A DNA stretch of 64,000 nt from Tyto alba. Taxonomy: Eukaryota; Chordata; Aves; Strigiformes; Tytonidae. The notes below the pieces were generated by a model. The model ran no database searches, was not told the DNA's origin, and worked only from the letters and a program-made list of their open reading frames with translations. The position numbers and the translations under genes were made by a program. Positions 23,451 to 37,415 of the stretch are shown piece after piece; position 1 is the first letter of the stretch; each line of letters opens with the position of its first letter. The stretch spans positions 21,178,198-21,242,197 of the forward strand of contig NW_024881321.1 in the NCBI RefSeq assembly GCF_018691265.1, read 5' to 3'.

Positions 23451-26400
23451 AAATAAGTATTTTTTTTAATTCACAAGAAAAATCTGGCATAAAGTTATTA
23501 TGTATATCCGTCTTTATATGCAGGAGATTTGGATAAGCACTTCAGAAAATGATTCTTTTAAAGTCTGCTTGTAGTAATAGATTATTATCTGGCATTCTTT
23601 CTCTCCTTTTTTTGTTTGTTTGCTCTTTTTTCTTAGTAAGATAAGACTACTTTTGGTAAAATAGTAACAATGAAAATCCAGAATAAATACACTGGAGATC
23701 TGGTGACCAAACAAAATTTAAAATTCAGATATATTGAAAGAATATAGTCAACTACAATCTCTTTTCCTTTGAAATTAAATACTTCTGAATTTGTAATAAT
23801 ATACCTCAATTTCATGCTTTTTATATGCTGTCTTCTTGCATTTAGCTGGAATCCAGTTAAAGCAAATAAACAAACAAACAAAAAAATGAGAGGAGGGAGG
23901 GGAGGTATTATGCATATTTCTTCTCTTGCATTTTTTTATCACTTCTAAAAACTCCTTTCACATATTATGTATTGTGTATACATTTCACAGAAGACAAAAA
24001 TGGACAGCATGAAAAGGAATTTACACTTGATGATTTTTGTTTTTAAAACCAACCCAGTTTTCTCCTGTACACAGAAAAAAGGATCCAGTGGTTAAATGGA
24101 AGATATCTTGTGCATAAAACTATTTAATATGTTTTTATTGTTCTTAGTAAAATAATTTTTATAAAACACAAAATTATTTTCCTTAGCTTATTGATAAATG
24201 GAATAGTTTATTCTAGTTTTATAATCCAAAAGTCTTCTACTCCCCAGCTTTGTAAGTTTCCCTTCTGATAAGAACACTATCTTTAATATAGTCCTTTCCA
24301 ACTGACAAAAAAATGTTATTACAAAATTTTACAGTATTTTTTGAGATATGATCCTTAATTCTAACTCAGTTCTACTCTCAGCCTTATCAGACAGAGAAAA
24401 CTGGTAATTAGAAAGGCAAAGGTCAGAAATAGACATGCTCACAGTTTTAATTTGGAAGTTTCTTGATAATCTTTCAGGAATGACAGTATCAGTGAAACAA
24501 CAGAAAACTGTGTTCCATCTTATAAAGTGACCATATAAGTAACCAGAAAAAATAAGTGAATTTATAGGAGGTGTACACTACCAAAACAATATAAGTAATT
24601 CAGCTCCAGATTATAGACACATACATAGAATTGTCTTGTAACAACTGAACAGCTACTGGGGCATATTTCAGTTGCCTACACAGAGACATAAAATTCTTTT
24701 TGAGATTCTGTACAGTATCTAAGACATCTACATGGGGCTAGATGTATGACATAGGACCTATAGAAAGTCCTGAGTTTCTAGAAAAGCAGGTGCAAGCTGA
24801 GAGATATTCTCTCTGACACCCTAATTACCCTTGAATACCATGTTTAGGCAATGAAACTGAGCTCAACGTGCCTGTTTAAGGTGACATAGATTTCTGTACT
24901 GACTGCATATTCACTGATAACAGTGACATCGTGGATACTTATTCTTCATGTAGATGTTTGCATGAAGACAACTGCATGGATATGTTAAAAATCTGAAACT
25001 CAATCACATTCATAAAGTCAATTATTTTCACCTAATTTTAACTGTCTGAGAAGTCGGTATCTAACCTACAGTAGTGGTTTAGGGGTCTATTTATATACCT
25101 AAACATATACATCTAATATCATTGGAGTAGCTGCACTGTACCTAAGATATCCAGATATCCTAAGATATCCAGAGGGGATAAGCAGATATAAAATGGTGAA
25201 AAAATCATATTATTCTGGAATGGTAGTTGGATCTCAGTCATAATACCCTAGCAAATCTCAGGTGTCACTACATACCAAGTTTTAGGCAATGGATCAAACT
25301 TCTGGATCTCCTTCATGATGAATCTGCTCTTATAGTCACCTCTAGAAGGTGATATATCCATTACCAAAATAATTACTAACAAATCAAGAGTGTAACTAAT
25401 TCCATCTTAGATTATGTCTTGAAAATAATGAAGGCAAATGGAGTTTCAGAAGTGCCATTGACTAGAGAGAGAAAGAACCTAGAATACTGATGGCTGCTTC
25501 TTACCAGAAGACTACAGTTTGGTGAAGTAGATCCCAACTTCTACTTTTGAAAAATGAATGCACCAGCTCTGTTCAGTGGCATATGCAAGGTATAGAAAAA
25601 GTACAATGGAATCCTATAGGATGAACAGTCACTCATTATGTCCATGTTCTGTAAAGAGAAACAAGTGAGGACCAGCCATGACTGTAAAAACTCTCCGTCA
25701 TGTCTTCCAGTTGGATATATGCACAGAAAAGGTAAAAAGGAAAAGTATAACAGAAGAAATGGTGTGATCAGTGAAAAACTTTTGGCAATACTACCCAAGT
25801 AGTTACTTACGGAACAAAGGATTTCTGAATTCTTGCAAACGCTCCTGGCGTTTTCTCTTATTTGTGATGTTTAAAAAGCTAGAATATTAAAAGAGGAATT
25901 AAATTAGCCTTTTATGAGAATATATTTCTACAAAATGCTAAAAAGTTAGCATCTCGGTTATTACACTTGCAGTGAATGTTTTATGGATGACTGTTAGCAT
26001 TGATCTCAAAATGTAATGTAAACAATGTCACTTCAGCTTGAATCCACTTTTCTATAACAATTTAATTACTACCTGTGCTGTATTTACTTTTGTATAGAAT
26101 AATCCTAACCTTCCAAAAGGATATATGATATTACTATTTGAGTTGTGGCTTTTAGAGAAGTCTTCACTTGTTGGTAAATAAAGTTTTAAGGAGATTCAGG
26201 ATTTCAAATATCATGTTTCTGTAGTGAATCATCACCTGGAGGAGATTAATTTCACTTCATGGTTGCCATCTAGAAAGTAGGTGTCTACCTTGAACTGTAT
26301 ATTAAGGGACTTTTCTGTATCCTCTCACACCTAGGCAGTTTTAAAAATAGTTACCATGTTCTCAGTTGGCTGTGAGTTATACCTTGGAGATGTGACATGT

Positions 26401-29400
26401 CTTGTTAAACCATCCACAAATGAAGCTTTCACCCCCAATCGTCACCATCAAAGAAAGGATCTTTTAAGGAAGTCTGAGTCCAGTGTTGGTCATAATGGTA
26501 AGAAACAGACTGGAAATATTAGAGGGAAACAAAGATGGGAAGAAAGACTGCAGAATAGACTACATTACTGTATTTTTACCATTTAAAAAAAATCTATTCA
26601 CATTTGCTGTGTGAAAAATATTCCTTTAAATATTTAATCCTTAGGACAGCCACAATCACAGAATAACCAATGCAAGAATTTGGGTTCTATTATAAACCTA
26701 TATCCTCTTCCTGATAAATTCCTATTAGCCATGCTTCACTCTAGTATTTATGATCTCTCAATTCATCTAGATATTAATTTGCTTGACAATGCTAATAACT
26801 TGTTTTGCAAAATCTTGTTTATGTGTCCTACCACCTGTTATCCAACAAATCCCTGTTGCCAGAAGGAAAAATAATGATACAGATTCAAAGACTATAACAG
26901 TAGAATAATTAGTCAAGATAAATTATTGTTATATCTTGTAGAACATAGATGATAAGATAAAATTAATTAATTTCCACTTCAGATCCCATGCTTTATGTAA
27001 ATTAATACTTCTTTTTTTCAAACAAACATTTGTTCTCAATGCATAGTATGTAGTAAAGAAACTTGTCATTACCATTGATATTTGGGTCCAATTGTAATTT
27101 GCTCTTACTGTGCTTTAGCATCTATTAATGTTTCCCAATTTTAGCTAGCTAATCAACTCAGTCTGCTTTGTTTTTCTTAACTGCAATTTGACATTTTTTC
27201 TTTAGTTTCTGTCCATAAGCATTGTGCCATATTCATCTTTTACCCATCTGGTTTATCAATCAGTCTGGTACACTATACAAAGTCTAGGGAGTTACAGTAT
27301 TTTAAGTACAAATAGTAGAATTTCTTTGACTAGTCTTCAGCTTAATCTCAGAAGGAAAAAGTATATGAGGACAGGCTTTGTCCTGTCATGGCATTAAATG
27401 TAGTTAAGCAACAACACTTTCCATAACTAACAGTAACAAAAGGGAAAAACCAATGTCATAACCAGCTGTGCTTGACATTCTCATCTGCCTGAGCAAATAT
27501 CTATTAGATAAAAAACAATTTTGACTACAAATACAGATCAATACACAAAGTCATACTTCTAAATCTCAGATAATACTTCAGTTATTTACTGAAAACAAAA
27601 CTCATGTAATTCTCAATCTTCACTGATATTTTCAGTTAAGTTTCTCCTTTATTTCAAATACTGTCATTATCTCCACTGGTGTTGTTATATTTGACTAGTT
27701 CTGAGGGGTTTTATGTTTGCATATCACAATTACAAATTTCATGTGTGGTACTCAGGTGGTAATTTGACTAGCCCAGGTTAAGAGATACAAAAGGCAAAGC
27801 TCACAAATGTCAATAAACCTTTTTTAGGTGCTTATGGAAAAGGTGGCCTGTGAATAGAGAATGAAACAAGCACTTTAAAGGATACAGAAAAGCTCATGGA
27901 CCCAAATTCATTTCATTGTTAGATCATTTGATTCTCAAAAAAAAAAAAGGAATCATAAAAAAATCCAGTCATGCACTGATGTGTTGTAATAAAGGGCCAA
28001 AACTAGGGACTTAAAATTGCATACATTAAAGACTTCTCTTAATGGCATAACTTGGCTAGCACCTTCTTAAAATAAGAGGCAGCAGGGGGAAGTAGCTTTT
28101 TGGGATGGATAAAGAATAATTTCTTACACAAATTCACTGTGCTGAGGAGAAACACTAAGCAGCAGGGTTCAGTATGACCACTAGATAAAAAAAATATGGG
28201 ACTACAGGATATCCTGGTGGACCTTATGCTTCAGGAAAAGAGATACTAAGTACCAAGGCATCTGAATCATCCCTTAGTTGGGTGTCTGTGTAGGACAATA
28301 GACTCTGGTGTACTCTCTCTCTGTAAAAGGTGAGGCTATACTAGATGTTTCATTCAAGGCCACAGTTAATTCAGTATGATTTCTCCAGCAAAATTATTCA
28401 TAAAGCATGTCTCCTTTTAAATTAAAAAGTCTCCTATATTAGTATAAGTACCAATAAGATTATTATTGCTTCAATAATAACAGTGAACATTCAAAGAAGT
28501 ATAAATTTGAACTCCTTAATAATTAAGGGCTTGTGGGGAGAGTGCTTATTTCATCCCTCCACACACAGATAATTAAGGTAATTAAGGATTTACACATCTT
28601 GTTCTCCACTCTTATTTGCTGTCTTGAAGAAGATATGCTTTAACACTCCTACATAATTTATCAGAACATTAATTCATAAACATTCAAGACAATTTATTTC
28701 AGAACTGTCACAAATTGGAAATATCTAATGCTGTTTCTTACATAATTCCACAGGCAATTCCTGACTACTTTCTTATACCTCTAGAAATAGGCTTTAGCAT
28801 GGCCTATTTTTCCTAATGCTTTAGCAGACATTAAACAGTGTCTGAAAACTGGGGACAATCCTGTAGAATATTAGCCAATGTGAGAGACAGCTATAATTTG
28901 TTACATCTAACATAGATCATGCTAGAACATGAAATATTATATGACTCTATATATGAACATTTTAATAGAAACACTAATTTATATATCTCCCTTCGAAAAA
29001 ATTACCTGAGGAGGGAGTAAATACTTTTTTATTTCAGATTGGTTTAGCTGAATATTTTTAATCAAATTAGCTAAATGAATAGAAAAACTCTGTGTTCTCA
29101 CTTGTTTAAAATAATACACCTTAACTGCCTCCAGTGACATCTTGTTTGGTATCTAGGCTATTTCTAATAAGAATAATAACCACAAAAAATACACATTTTC
29201 TTTAGGGAAGAGAGATATGGTAATGGTTTAGTTATTTAGTATCATGTAACCTGAAATAATTTATTTCTTTACCTATTGTCAAGCAAACATTTATAAAATC
29301 TATTATTTGAGCATTTATTATTTACATATGATTTGGGAGAAATAAGCTACTCCCATGAATAATTAATAATAAAATATTATAAACCAGCATTTTCTTTAAA

Positions 29401-30684
29401 AAATAAATAAAATATTAATAAGACCAAATGAAATATTAAGAAAACAATTACACAACAAAGCTAATCTCTAACACTTTAACATCTGAAAATTTATGCAATA
29501 ACAACACTGGCCATGGTGAACATTATCTATTTATCTTTCAGAGGTCAGTGTCTTATCCAATTCAACATGTCTGTACTGGGATCTACTGGATACTAAGTTG
29601 TCCTTTTGACATCAATTTTCTCACAGAGATGTGCTATCAGGATCAAAATAGATAAGAAACTCATTGGTTAAGTATTGTTTAAAAAAGTTCTCTTGAGAAC
29701 CATCAATTCTGTATTTGACTTTCAGTTTCCCCATGACAAAAATTTGAGGAATGCAATTTAGATGTATTACTAGACTGTATTGATTGAATAGCATCAGTTT
29801 AAATGGTAAAAAACAACCAATCCCCTAACAAAGTTTGTTACTGAATACTTTGATAGAAAGAATTTGGTGATAAAAATGATAAAATAAAGACCACAATTAA
29901 ATTGTTATATCCAATATATTTGGTTAATTTTTATGTAATCATGACCATAAAATATTGATGATGTCATTACTATATCTGGCTATAATATAGACTCTTTAAA
30001 AGTCTGAATTTTCTCAATGTTATTTATATTATCTGTGGATGACTGTGACTGTTATTTTTTTAAAAAATGTACATTTCCTGGAAATAACATCCCTTTTGCG
30101 TGATTAAATAAATAACTACTTTGAAGTCATGTCATTTCTAACATAGCTGAACCTCAAATAATTATGCTCTGAGGTGGGGTGATTTGCCACCATTTTCTGC
30201 ATTCCCTAAAGTAGAAATGAAAGATGGATGGGTTCATTTATTCACTAAGGAAAACCAGGATCTATTATTAATTCCCATCAACAAATAAAATTAAGTATCA
30301 TAAAAGATGGAGGCTAAACATATATAATAGAAAAAAAAATACAGGAATGTATAACACATACCTTTGCAAAAAGAAAATTGTTGTGTTTGGTTTGATTTAA
30401 GTTAGCATTTTTTTTTTCCCCACCAAGTACTTTTGGATCTCTCTTGCTATTCTGGCATTAGCCTTTGATTTGCAGCTGCATGCAGGGTCCAAAACAATAT
30501 TTACGTCTTCTTTTGCATTCATACTGTGATGATCCATTAAAGACAGACTATCTTGATATGGATGTTGTATCATTCCAAGACAGTATCAGATATTCTAAGC
30601 AATATTAAAAGGAATAAAATAAAAAAGTAATATTTCAAAATTTCAATTCAGAAGTCAACAAAAAAAAAAAAAAATTCATTTTAT

Positions 30685-30736
30685 GAATCTTTCCCCCTTT
30701 CCTCCCCTCTCCTTTCCCTTCCCTTTCCTCTCCTCA
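30685..30736 (+). repeat. polypyrimidine tract
   Basis: More than 45 nearly uninterrupted C/T bases (TTTCCCCCTTTCCTCCCC…), a homopurine-homopyrimidine stretch able in principle to form triplex DNA. Confidence 0.85.
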
Positions 30737-33700
30737 GGCTCCTCTTAACAATGATCTTGATTATATTTTACCTAAGTCTCCACTCAGCATTCACCACCAC
30801 TACTATACCTAGATAGTTTCTACACACAGATTTTCCATATTCATATTTTCTGTCATTCACCTTCATCTTCTCTTCTAACTTTCTCTATAAAACTGACTTC
30901 CTTCTTTTCAATTCACATTCTGCTTCATCCTTGACACCTTGTTCTCACCTGCTCACCAGAAAATTCTTCCATTATTAATCAACTCCTATATTATTATTAT
31001 TCTGGGAGGAGGTCTTGAACTTTTGGTTGACAGTACATGATAATTTACTGAAATGATGCTAAAGTATTTAAAAATGCTGAAGATATGCCTTCTAATCACA
31101 CTCCTCTAGTATTCTCTTCTTTTTTTTTTTTAAATTTCTTGCCTTTACAGATCAGAACTGCCTCTATTTCACTGAATATCACTAATTTTAATTATTTTGT
31201 TGCTACCATTGGTTTATGGTGTAATAAAAGCATTATGATACTCTGATTTTACGTATGGTCTCCTATTTGTCTGCTTTAACTATTAATGCAACTGAACTTT
31301 ACCATTATCAACCATTGTGAAAAATTCAGATGGAAATTTATGTAGACTATTAATAAATAGTCTAAATTCAATGGTCCTGGATTTAGGCATCTAATCTAAG
31401 ACGTTTATGTAGGCTCCAGAAATAGGCAATACAGAAAGATTAACATCTTCAAGGAGTGTTACTTTCCTTACCACCATTGTCTGAATTTTCTGGAGTGCCC
31501 TAGCCCTCTCACCATCCCAGGTAATTTTTTACTGTGTTTCCCTTTGAAGATTGATATTTGTAATCGTCAACAATATGTTTACTTCTGAACTTTATCTAAT
31601 TTTGGAACAATAAGTAGACTGCTTTGTTTTGACCTTGTAAATATGTGTATGTACTATGTACGTATAAAAAATATAATATATACTTCTTAAAGTACTATGT
31701 ACTTTACAAAATATAAACCAAAAAAAATTTTCCCCTTGCAGGTCTTTGCATTTCAATTAGATTAATTTCCTGAATCTCTAAACCATCTTCTGATGAGATC
31801 TAGATCATTCTGCCAACATAAAGAACTTTAGCTGCAAGATTATTACGATCCATTAATGAATCAATAAAGCAAAATAATATCAACAGAACAAAAAAATAAT
31901 ATTTTTTCATACATTACTGTCAATGCACTATATTACAGTTTCCAAATCTAACTGTTGTATTTACAGATAGAGAAAATAGTGCAGAGAATTTGTAATCTAG
32001 GCACTATGTAGAATTTCAGAAACACAGTTACTGTAAATAGCCAGGAGATGTGAACATCAGTCAATGTCTATGTAAGGAATGAGGGATGAAGTAAGTCCAG
32101 TTCTTCTGTATTATCTTCATCAGCAAAAATAATGCTTTCTAAACCTCTGTGGAAAAAAATATTTTTTTTCTAAAAAATAGATCTTCTGAAAAACCTTGTT
32201 TGTTCTCAGATAGCTCCTTTTGTTCTCTCATTTGGAGATAACACTTTAGTCCCAGTCAAATATACAACATACAAATATTATTTCTTTATGTGAAGTAATG
32301 CATTCTTTTGTGTCCTGAAAAGAGTTACACCCCCGTCTCACAGAGGACTGTGGTTTAGCAAGACTTTCTGGCTTCCCAGCACTGGAAGGCAACTTCTTAC
32401 TATTCATACGAATATGATTTGCACAGTTGAAATTACTTATATTTCTTGAGGTTTCCAGTTTCCAGCTGTCTCCAACAACTGGAATGAAAGGAAGGCAAAA
32501 TAACACATAGTACCAAACAAAGAGAATTATACCATAATCTGATCTTCTTGTTAATTAAGAAGTGTTTGCCTGAACAGTTGGTTTCAGCACATGGTGAACA
32601 GCTGAAGGGTCAGTAACATGATGCAGCAGAATATAGGGAAGAATCATCCAGTCACTCACCACAATGATTAATGTAATATTGTTCTATTTCTCTTGACATA
32701 GATCAGCACTTTAATTAATAGATCATGAGGCAAATTATTGCACTCTACCAGTAGCATATAATGTAAACAAGGCTGAAACCAGTGAGAAGGATCAAAAGCC
32801 TTTGTAACTGAATATTAAATTTTAAGATTTGCTAGTTTCCAGGTTAGACTAGGATAAAAAAGGTATAAACAAGTCAGCTATAAAAATTGCTATTTGCTTC
32901 CTTTACATCCTTGTTATCATTAAGCACCTGCTATAGTAACCACATAAAAGCATAAGTAGAAGTCAAAGAGACATATAAGTTCAGTGTTTTTAACATTTCT
33001 ACTGATAGTTTGTGGAATACAACATCACATACAAAAATTACTAAAAACAGGAAAAGAGTTTTAGACATTGAACAAAGACCATGTAGTCATAAGGACTCTA
33101 TAAGAATACTTCTTTATGAGAATTATTCATGTTGCTACTAAGTTATACAGAACATATTGATCTTCTCTGGAAGACCGTCTGTATTGTGTTGGACATATTC
33201 CTTGTTTGCAGAATAAACTTCACTAGCCAATCATAATGAGATGATGTATTGTCAGCTTTCATTTGGAATGGGCAATTATACCACCTGTGTGTCCTCTTTC
33301 GCTAAAGGTGCAGCAAGTTCTCCTGTGAACTAAAAAAGCTGAATAAAACTGTTTTCTTCAAAGAAAGTCCTGTAAGTGCTCAAAAGGCCAAAATGTCAGG
33401 TAATCTTTCCATAGATGGGATCTGCACAGCATGATATGCTCTGGCTGAAGGCCCAATCAGTGTTGCAAAACTCAGGTTTCCCAACATTTGAATGGATGTA
33501 ATATTATCTATATTATTCTTGTTTTCCTCATAGTGTTAGCTCCAATAAATTGCATTTAAATTGATATCTTATGGAGTCTAAATGTCTTTCTTACTGCGAT
33601 TATAACAAAGTATCTCTTCCTTGTGCAAATCTGATTTGTATTTGCATATAGTATATATACTCTATAGCAAATAACGTGAGAAATATCATGCTATATACTA

Positions 33701-35822
33701 CCTGTGTATGAGAGAGAGTGTGTGTATATTCTGAGGAAAGAACTTTAAAAACATCAGTTGCATTTCTGTATACATATAGTAAGCATATATTAGAAAATAT
33801 ATGTTAGGCTGCACTGTTATTTTTGTCCTGGGGAAACTTTAAATTCCAAATGTATAGGTCAAAAAGAGAAAAATAAAGCAGCCTGTCTCTGAAATGCTTT
33901 GTGTCAGATAAAGTTTGTGCTTATTAACACTCCTATTTTTTAAACTGAACTACTTGGTTAAACCATATTTTTTAAAAAATAGAAGAAATCTTCCCTTTTG
34001 TAAAAGATGAGCTATGCATTATGACTGAAAGAGCTATGGTACATGATGGTGATGAATTGCATCTGATCTATATGGGATGATGGAAACATGCGGCAGACAT
34101 ACAGTTCAGTACAGCTGTGTCATACTGAATTGGTTTATTTTTTTATTATTACTTTCTCTTCAAGTTGGAACCTAATCTTTTTTTTTTTTTTTTTTGAAAA
34201 TAAAGAAATAAAACATTACAAGAAAAAAATATTTTATCTTTCACAAAGAACTTTCAAAATTCATCAAGCATGTATGAAAATAGGAATGTTGTGATCAAGA
34301 TATTTAGGACTGAATCTATGCCACCTTAAATAGAAAGTGCTGCAGAGATGTACTCACGGATCAGAACCTACCTCTTCTGATATATTTACCAATTATTTGT
34401 GGGAGGGTGGGGTGTGAAGAGAGGAAGGAGAAAAAGAGAGAGAAAGAGATAAAAAGAAAACATATTAAGAACATTTCAGCTTATAATAAACACTAAACAT
34501 AATGTAAGTATGGAAAAATCAATCCTATCTATAATGTTCTGAAGAGCCCAGAGTGAAACAGTGTGTTTCTCCAGCAGAATTGCAAATTGCAGTTGGAGAA
34601 AGACGACAAGCACTAACACCTACTCAGGTCACAGATGAGGGTATGAAACTAGTGGTTTATTGCTCAGATCACATTTCACATTTATCTATATTTGATACGA
34701 TTTAAATTATTAAAATACAACAGAACTCATGTTCTAAGAGAGAAAAGAGTCTCATGTGTTCATAATGAGTACTTTTGCTTATAATTTAGAGAACTGTGAA
34801 AAAAGGCTGGTTTTCACTTCCACAAATAAAAAACATGGCCCAACATGGGAAAAGCCTACATAAAAGGATTTGTGAAACAATATTATCCACTTACTATATT
34901 AAAACATGTGTTGAAGTCACTATTACAATATTTGTTTTAGGATTAATGAACAATCTAATATTGTAACTTCTACACTTTATTTTGTACAGTTTTTAAGTAC
35001 TGAGGTATGATGTGCTGAATGTTAATACAGATGTGATATTGTAATAGCGTGTTTTTCAAGAATAAGCAGAAAATGATAAAGCCAGTAACTCTCGAGGAAG
35101 ATCCTTCATTATTTCATCTCTATTACATCGTAAATTAAAGGAACTGAAATTATTAATGCTTAGTAATTTGCTTGAAAATATACAATTACTTATTTTAATA
35201 AGACTAGCAAATAATATTCATGCTACCAATCTTGATTCAATGTGCCAAACACATCTGATTCCTCATTAATACAATGAGGTATTCTTTACCTGGAACAAAA
35301 CCACTTAACTTTCCATTAAAGATGGCATAAATACAGCCCTAAATATCCTGGTCACAACATTTATGTTTTCATACATGCCTGATGAATTTTGATTCCTGTT
35401 GAAATACAGATAATAAAAATTTCAGAATTATTAACTCTGACACTGCAGAAAGGTGTGGTAACTAAGGTAAACAGAGTGACAGTTTATTTGCTTTCTGTAC
35501 TCATTGCTGGATAACTGAATGGCTCATTGCTCTGCCAAACAAAAATTACAGCATAGATAAAAGATTTACTGCTTTTTATTTCTTGGAACTGTGAGATTCT
35601 TTGGCATGATCACCACCTCTGCCATTAGTGCCTTTTGACCAGCATATTGATATGAATGAATTATAGGATTCTTCCCTTCTTCCTCTTATTTTTTCCTTAG
35701 TATGTTTCATTCTGATTTTAAAGCTGTGGGTGGAAAACTTGTCATGTGAAATGGTTAAGGCAGAAAATCTGAGTGATAACCAATTCACCACTATCAGTCT
35801 GATCAAGTTCAATATATTAAAC

Positions 35823-36807
35823 TGTTACAATTCAGATACACTAATAGTGGACTGCACCTTCAGTCTAGTCATGCTCATGAACGAGCACGGTCACTCTTCG
35901 GTTGCATTCAGTGAGAAACCGAAACAACTAGCTACTTAAATGGTACAGTTTATTTAAATGACAGATATAGAGGTCCTTATGATTGCCAGTGATAAATACA
36001 CTGTCTGCAAAGCACATGTAAATAAGTATATATAAAGCATGCAATAAAGTTATAACAATACAGATAGGCTATAAAAATGGTAAAGACACTTTTTAGAAAG
36101 ATTTCTAAGTTCTTAAGTCTTACCCAAAGGCATCCCTATGGGGAAGGGAAAGAGAGGATCAGCCGGTCGACTGATCCCAGAAGTTCATACAAGGGTGTCT
36201 TCCCCCACATTCCTCTCTTCCCCAGCCTATTTTTATACTATTTTTACCTTCAAGGTGGAGTTTGAGTCACTCTAGTCATAAATACCTTTATTGTGATTGG
36301 TGTAAAATTCTCTTGCCTCACATTTAAATGTATAGATTACAAAAACTCAGGGCGCAGACTCAAAGATGAGAGGTTGCACCTTGGAGGCCTGTAGCCTTTG
36401 GGATGGAGGTGTTTTTTGGTATTATAATGACATTATAATGAGAAAAGTTTGCACAAAGGACAGTTTTTAATCAAAATTTGACAGTATGTTGGCTCAGGGT
36501 GGCTGATATGCAGCTTATCAGTTCTGTAGTATTACCTTGTTCCCGTATCTGCTGTACCATCATAGGGAGAGATCCACCTTGTTCCCATACCTGCTGTATC
36601 ATCACAGGGAGAGACCATGAGATCTCCAGCCCACTTCACTCCCTGTGTTGCTTTGCAAGCAATATTGTCCCAGGAATGGCAGATAACGTGGTGGATTCTG
36701 TGCATACCTGCTGCAGCTGTATCCTACCCTAGACACCTTTTGATTTTATACCTTTCTTTAATGTGTGAACAATGCTGTATTTTGGTCATTTTAGTAATTA
36801 TTTCACA
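35823..36807 (-). mobile_element. probable ERV1-like LTR with duplicated U3 unit
   Basis: On the minus strand the order is LTR-like: a U3 with a 42-bp duplication, a TATA-like TATAAAAATAGG (plus 36227-36238), a GC-richer leader, then AATAAA (plus TTTATT, 35949-35954). The 3' end is GAATTGTAACA. Proposed ends give TG…CA termini and a 4-bp flanking repeat AAAC (35819-35822 and 36808-36811), as expected for class I ERVs. The TSD is short enough to arise by chance, and the U3 end is the weaker boundary. Open frames here are short and have no recognised homology. Confidence 0.5.
36534..36617 (+). repeat. 42-bp tandem duplication in LTR U3
   Basis: Two adjacent 42-base units, starting ACCTTGTTCCC at 36534 and 36576, differ at only a few positions. 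Tandem U3 duplications commonly represent duplicated enhancers in retroviral LTRs. Confidence 0.9.
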
Positions 36808-37224
36808 AAACTAAACCAGTAAAATAAAATGGAGAGCCAACCAACTAATCAATCATCCAAACAAAGTAATTGAAGCCTTTTGAAGGCTGTGAATGTCAAC
36901 ATAAACATCATAGAAAAATTGGACGAATTTTCAAGGTCTTTTTCAGAAGCTTTAAGATCACATGGGTTTAATTTTGTAAATTCAAAACATGGTATGAGCC
37001 AATTCCAGTGTTATTTTTTTTTTGTATTTTTAAAATGTAAATACCTGTCTCAAGATGTCCTTGCAGTTCTAGCAGCTCAACAGATGAAAAAGTATGTGTT
37101 TGGGTACTTGTCTGTTTCTTTTTCCACCAGACTGAAACTGCCCTAATCATTGACTTCCTTTTTTGGTTGTTTTTTAATGGTAGGAAATATAAACTTTGAT
37201 CATAACACAGATTAAAGTCTAGAT

Positions 37225-37407
37225 CAGTGATCTCTACTTGTTTTGATCATCCACCCTTATCAGTGACAACTTTTTGTGTGGACCCCCTCAATATATGTGT
37301 ATCTATTTATAAATTATACATGTACTAGGTACTATTTAAGTTCTAATATTTTCTTCCCAATGAATCCTGCTGTGTACCCTTGCCTGCACCTCAGTTTGAG
37401 ACCATTG
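37225..37407. mobile_element. short hAT-like nonautonomous DNA transposon (183 bp)
   Basis: The termini are imperfect inverted repeats: CAGTGATCTCTACT at the left, and the reverse complement of the right end reads CAATGGTCTCAAACT. Flanks are GTCTAGAT (37217-37224) and ATCTAGAT (37408-37415), an 8-bp target duplication with one mismatch; eight bases is the hAT hallmark. The interior has no open frame and an AT-rich partly palindromic centre. It resembles the Charlie-type MITEs that are ancient relics in amniotes. Transposase would have been supplied in trans. Confidence 0.75.
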
Positions 37408-37415
37408 ATCTAGAT

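Larger units (their letters stand above)
18266..35822. other. about 17.5 kb AT-rich DNA without recognisable mobile elements or genes
   Basis: No CR1, LTR or DNA-transposon signature was recognised across this block, and open frames do not exceed about 90 codons. Visible features are low-complexity only: CAA/CAAA-rich DNA (about 23345-23450), a pyrimidine tract (about 30690-30736), an A run at 30660-30674, a T run at about 34177-34194 and a GA-rich tract (about 34419-34461). Conserved noncoding elements could be present but cannot be seen from one sequence. Confidence 0.5.

Noticed and set aside
24700..25170. Ancient repeat suggested by recurring CCTAA/ATCTA-type motifs and a doubled TAAGATATCCAG
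   Set aside because: No ends or consensus alignment could be supported by eye; it may just be AT-rich repetition.
33180..33400. LTR end suggested by a GAATAAAC/TGAATAAAAC pair
   Set aside because: No TATA box, no terminal TG/CA pair and no target repeat were found.
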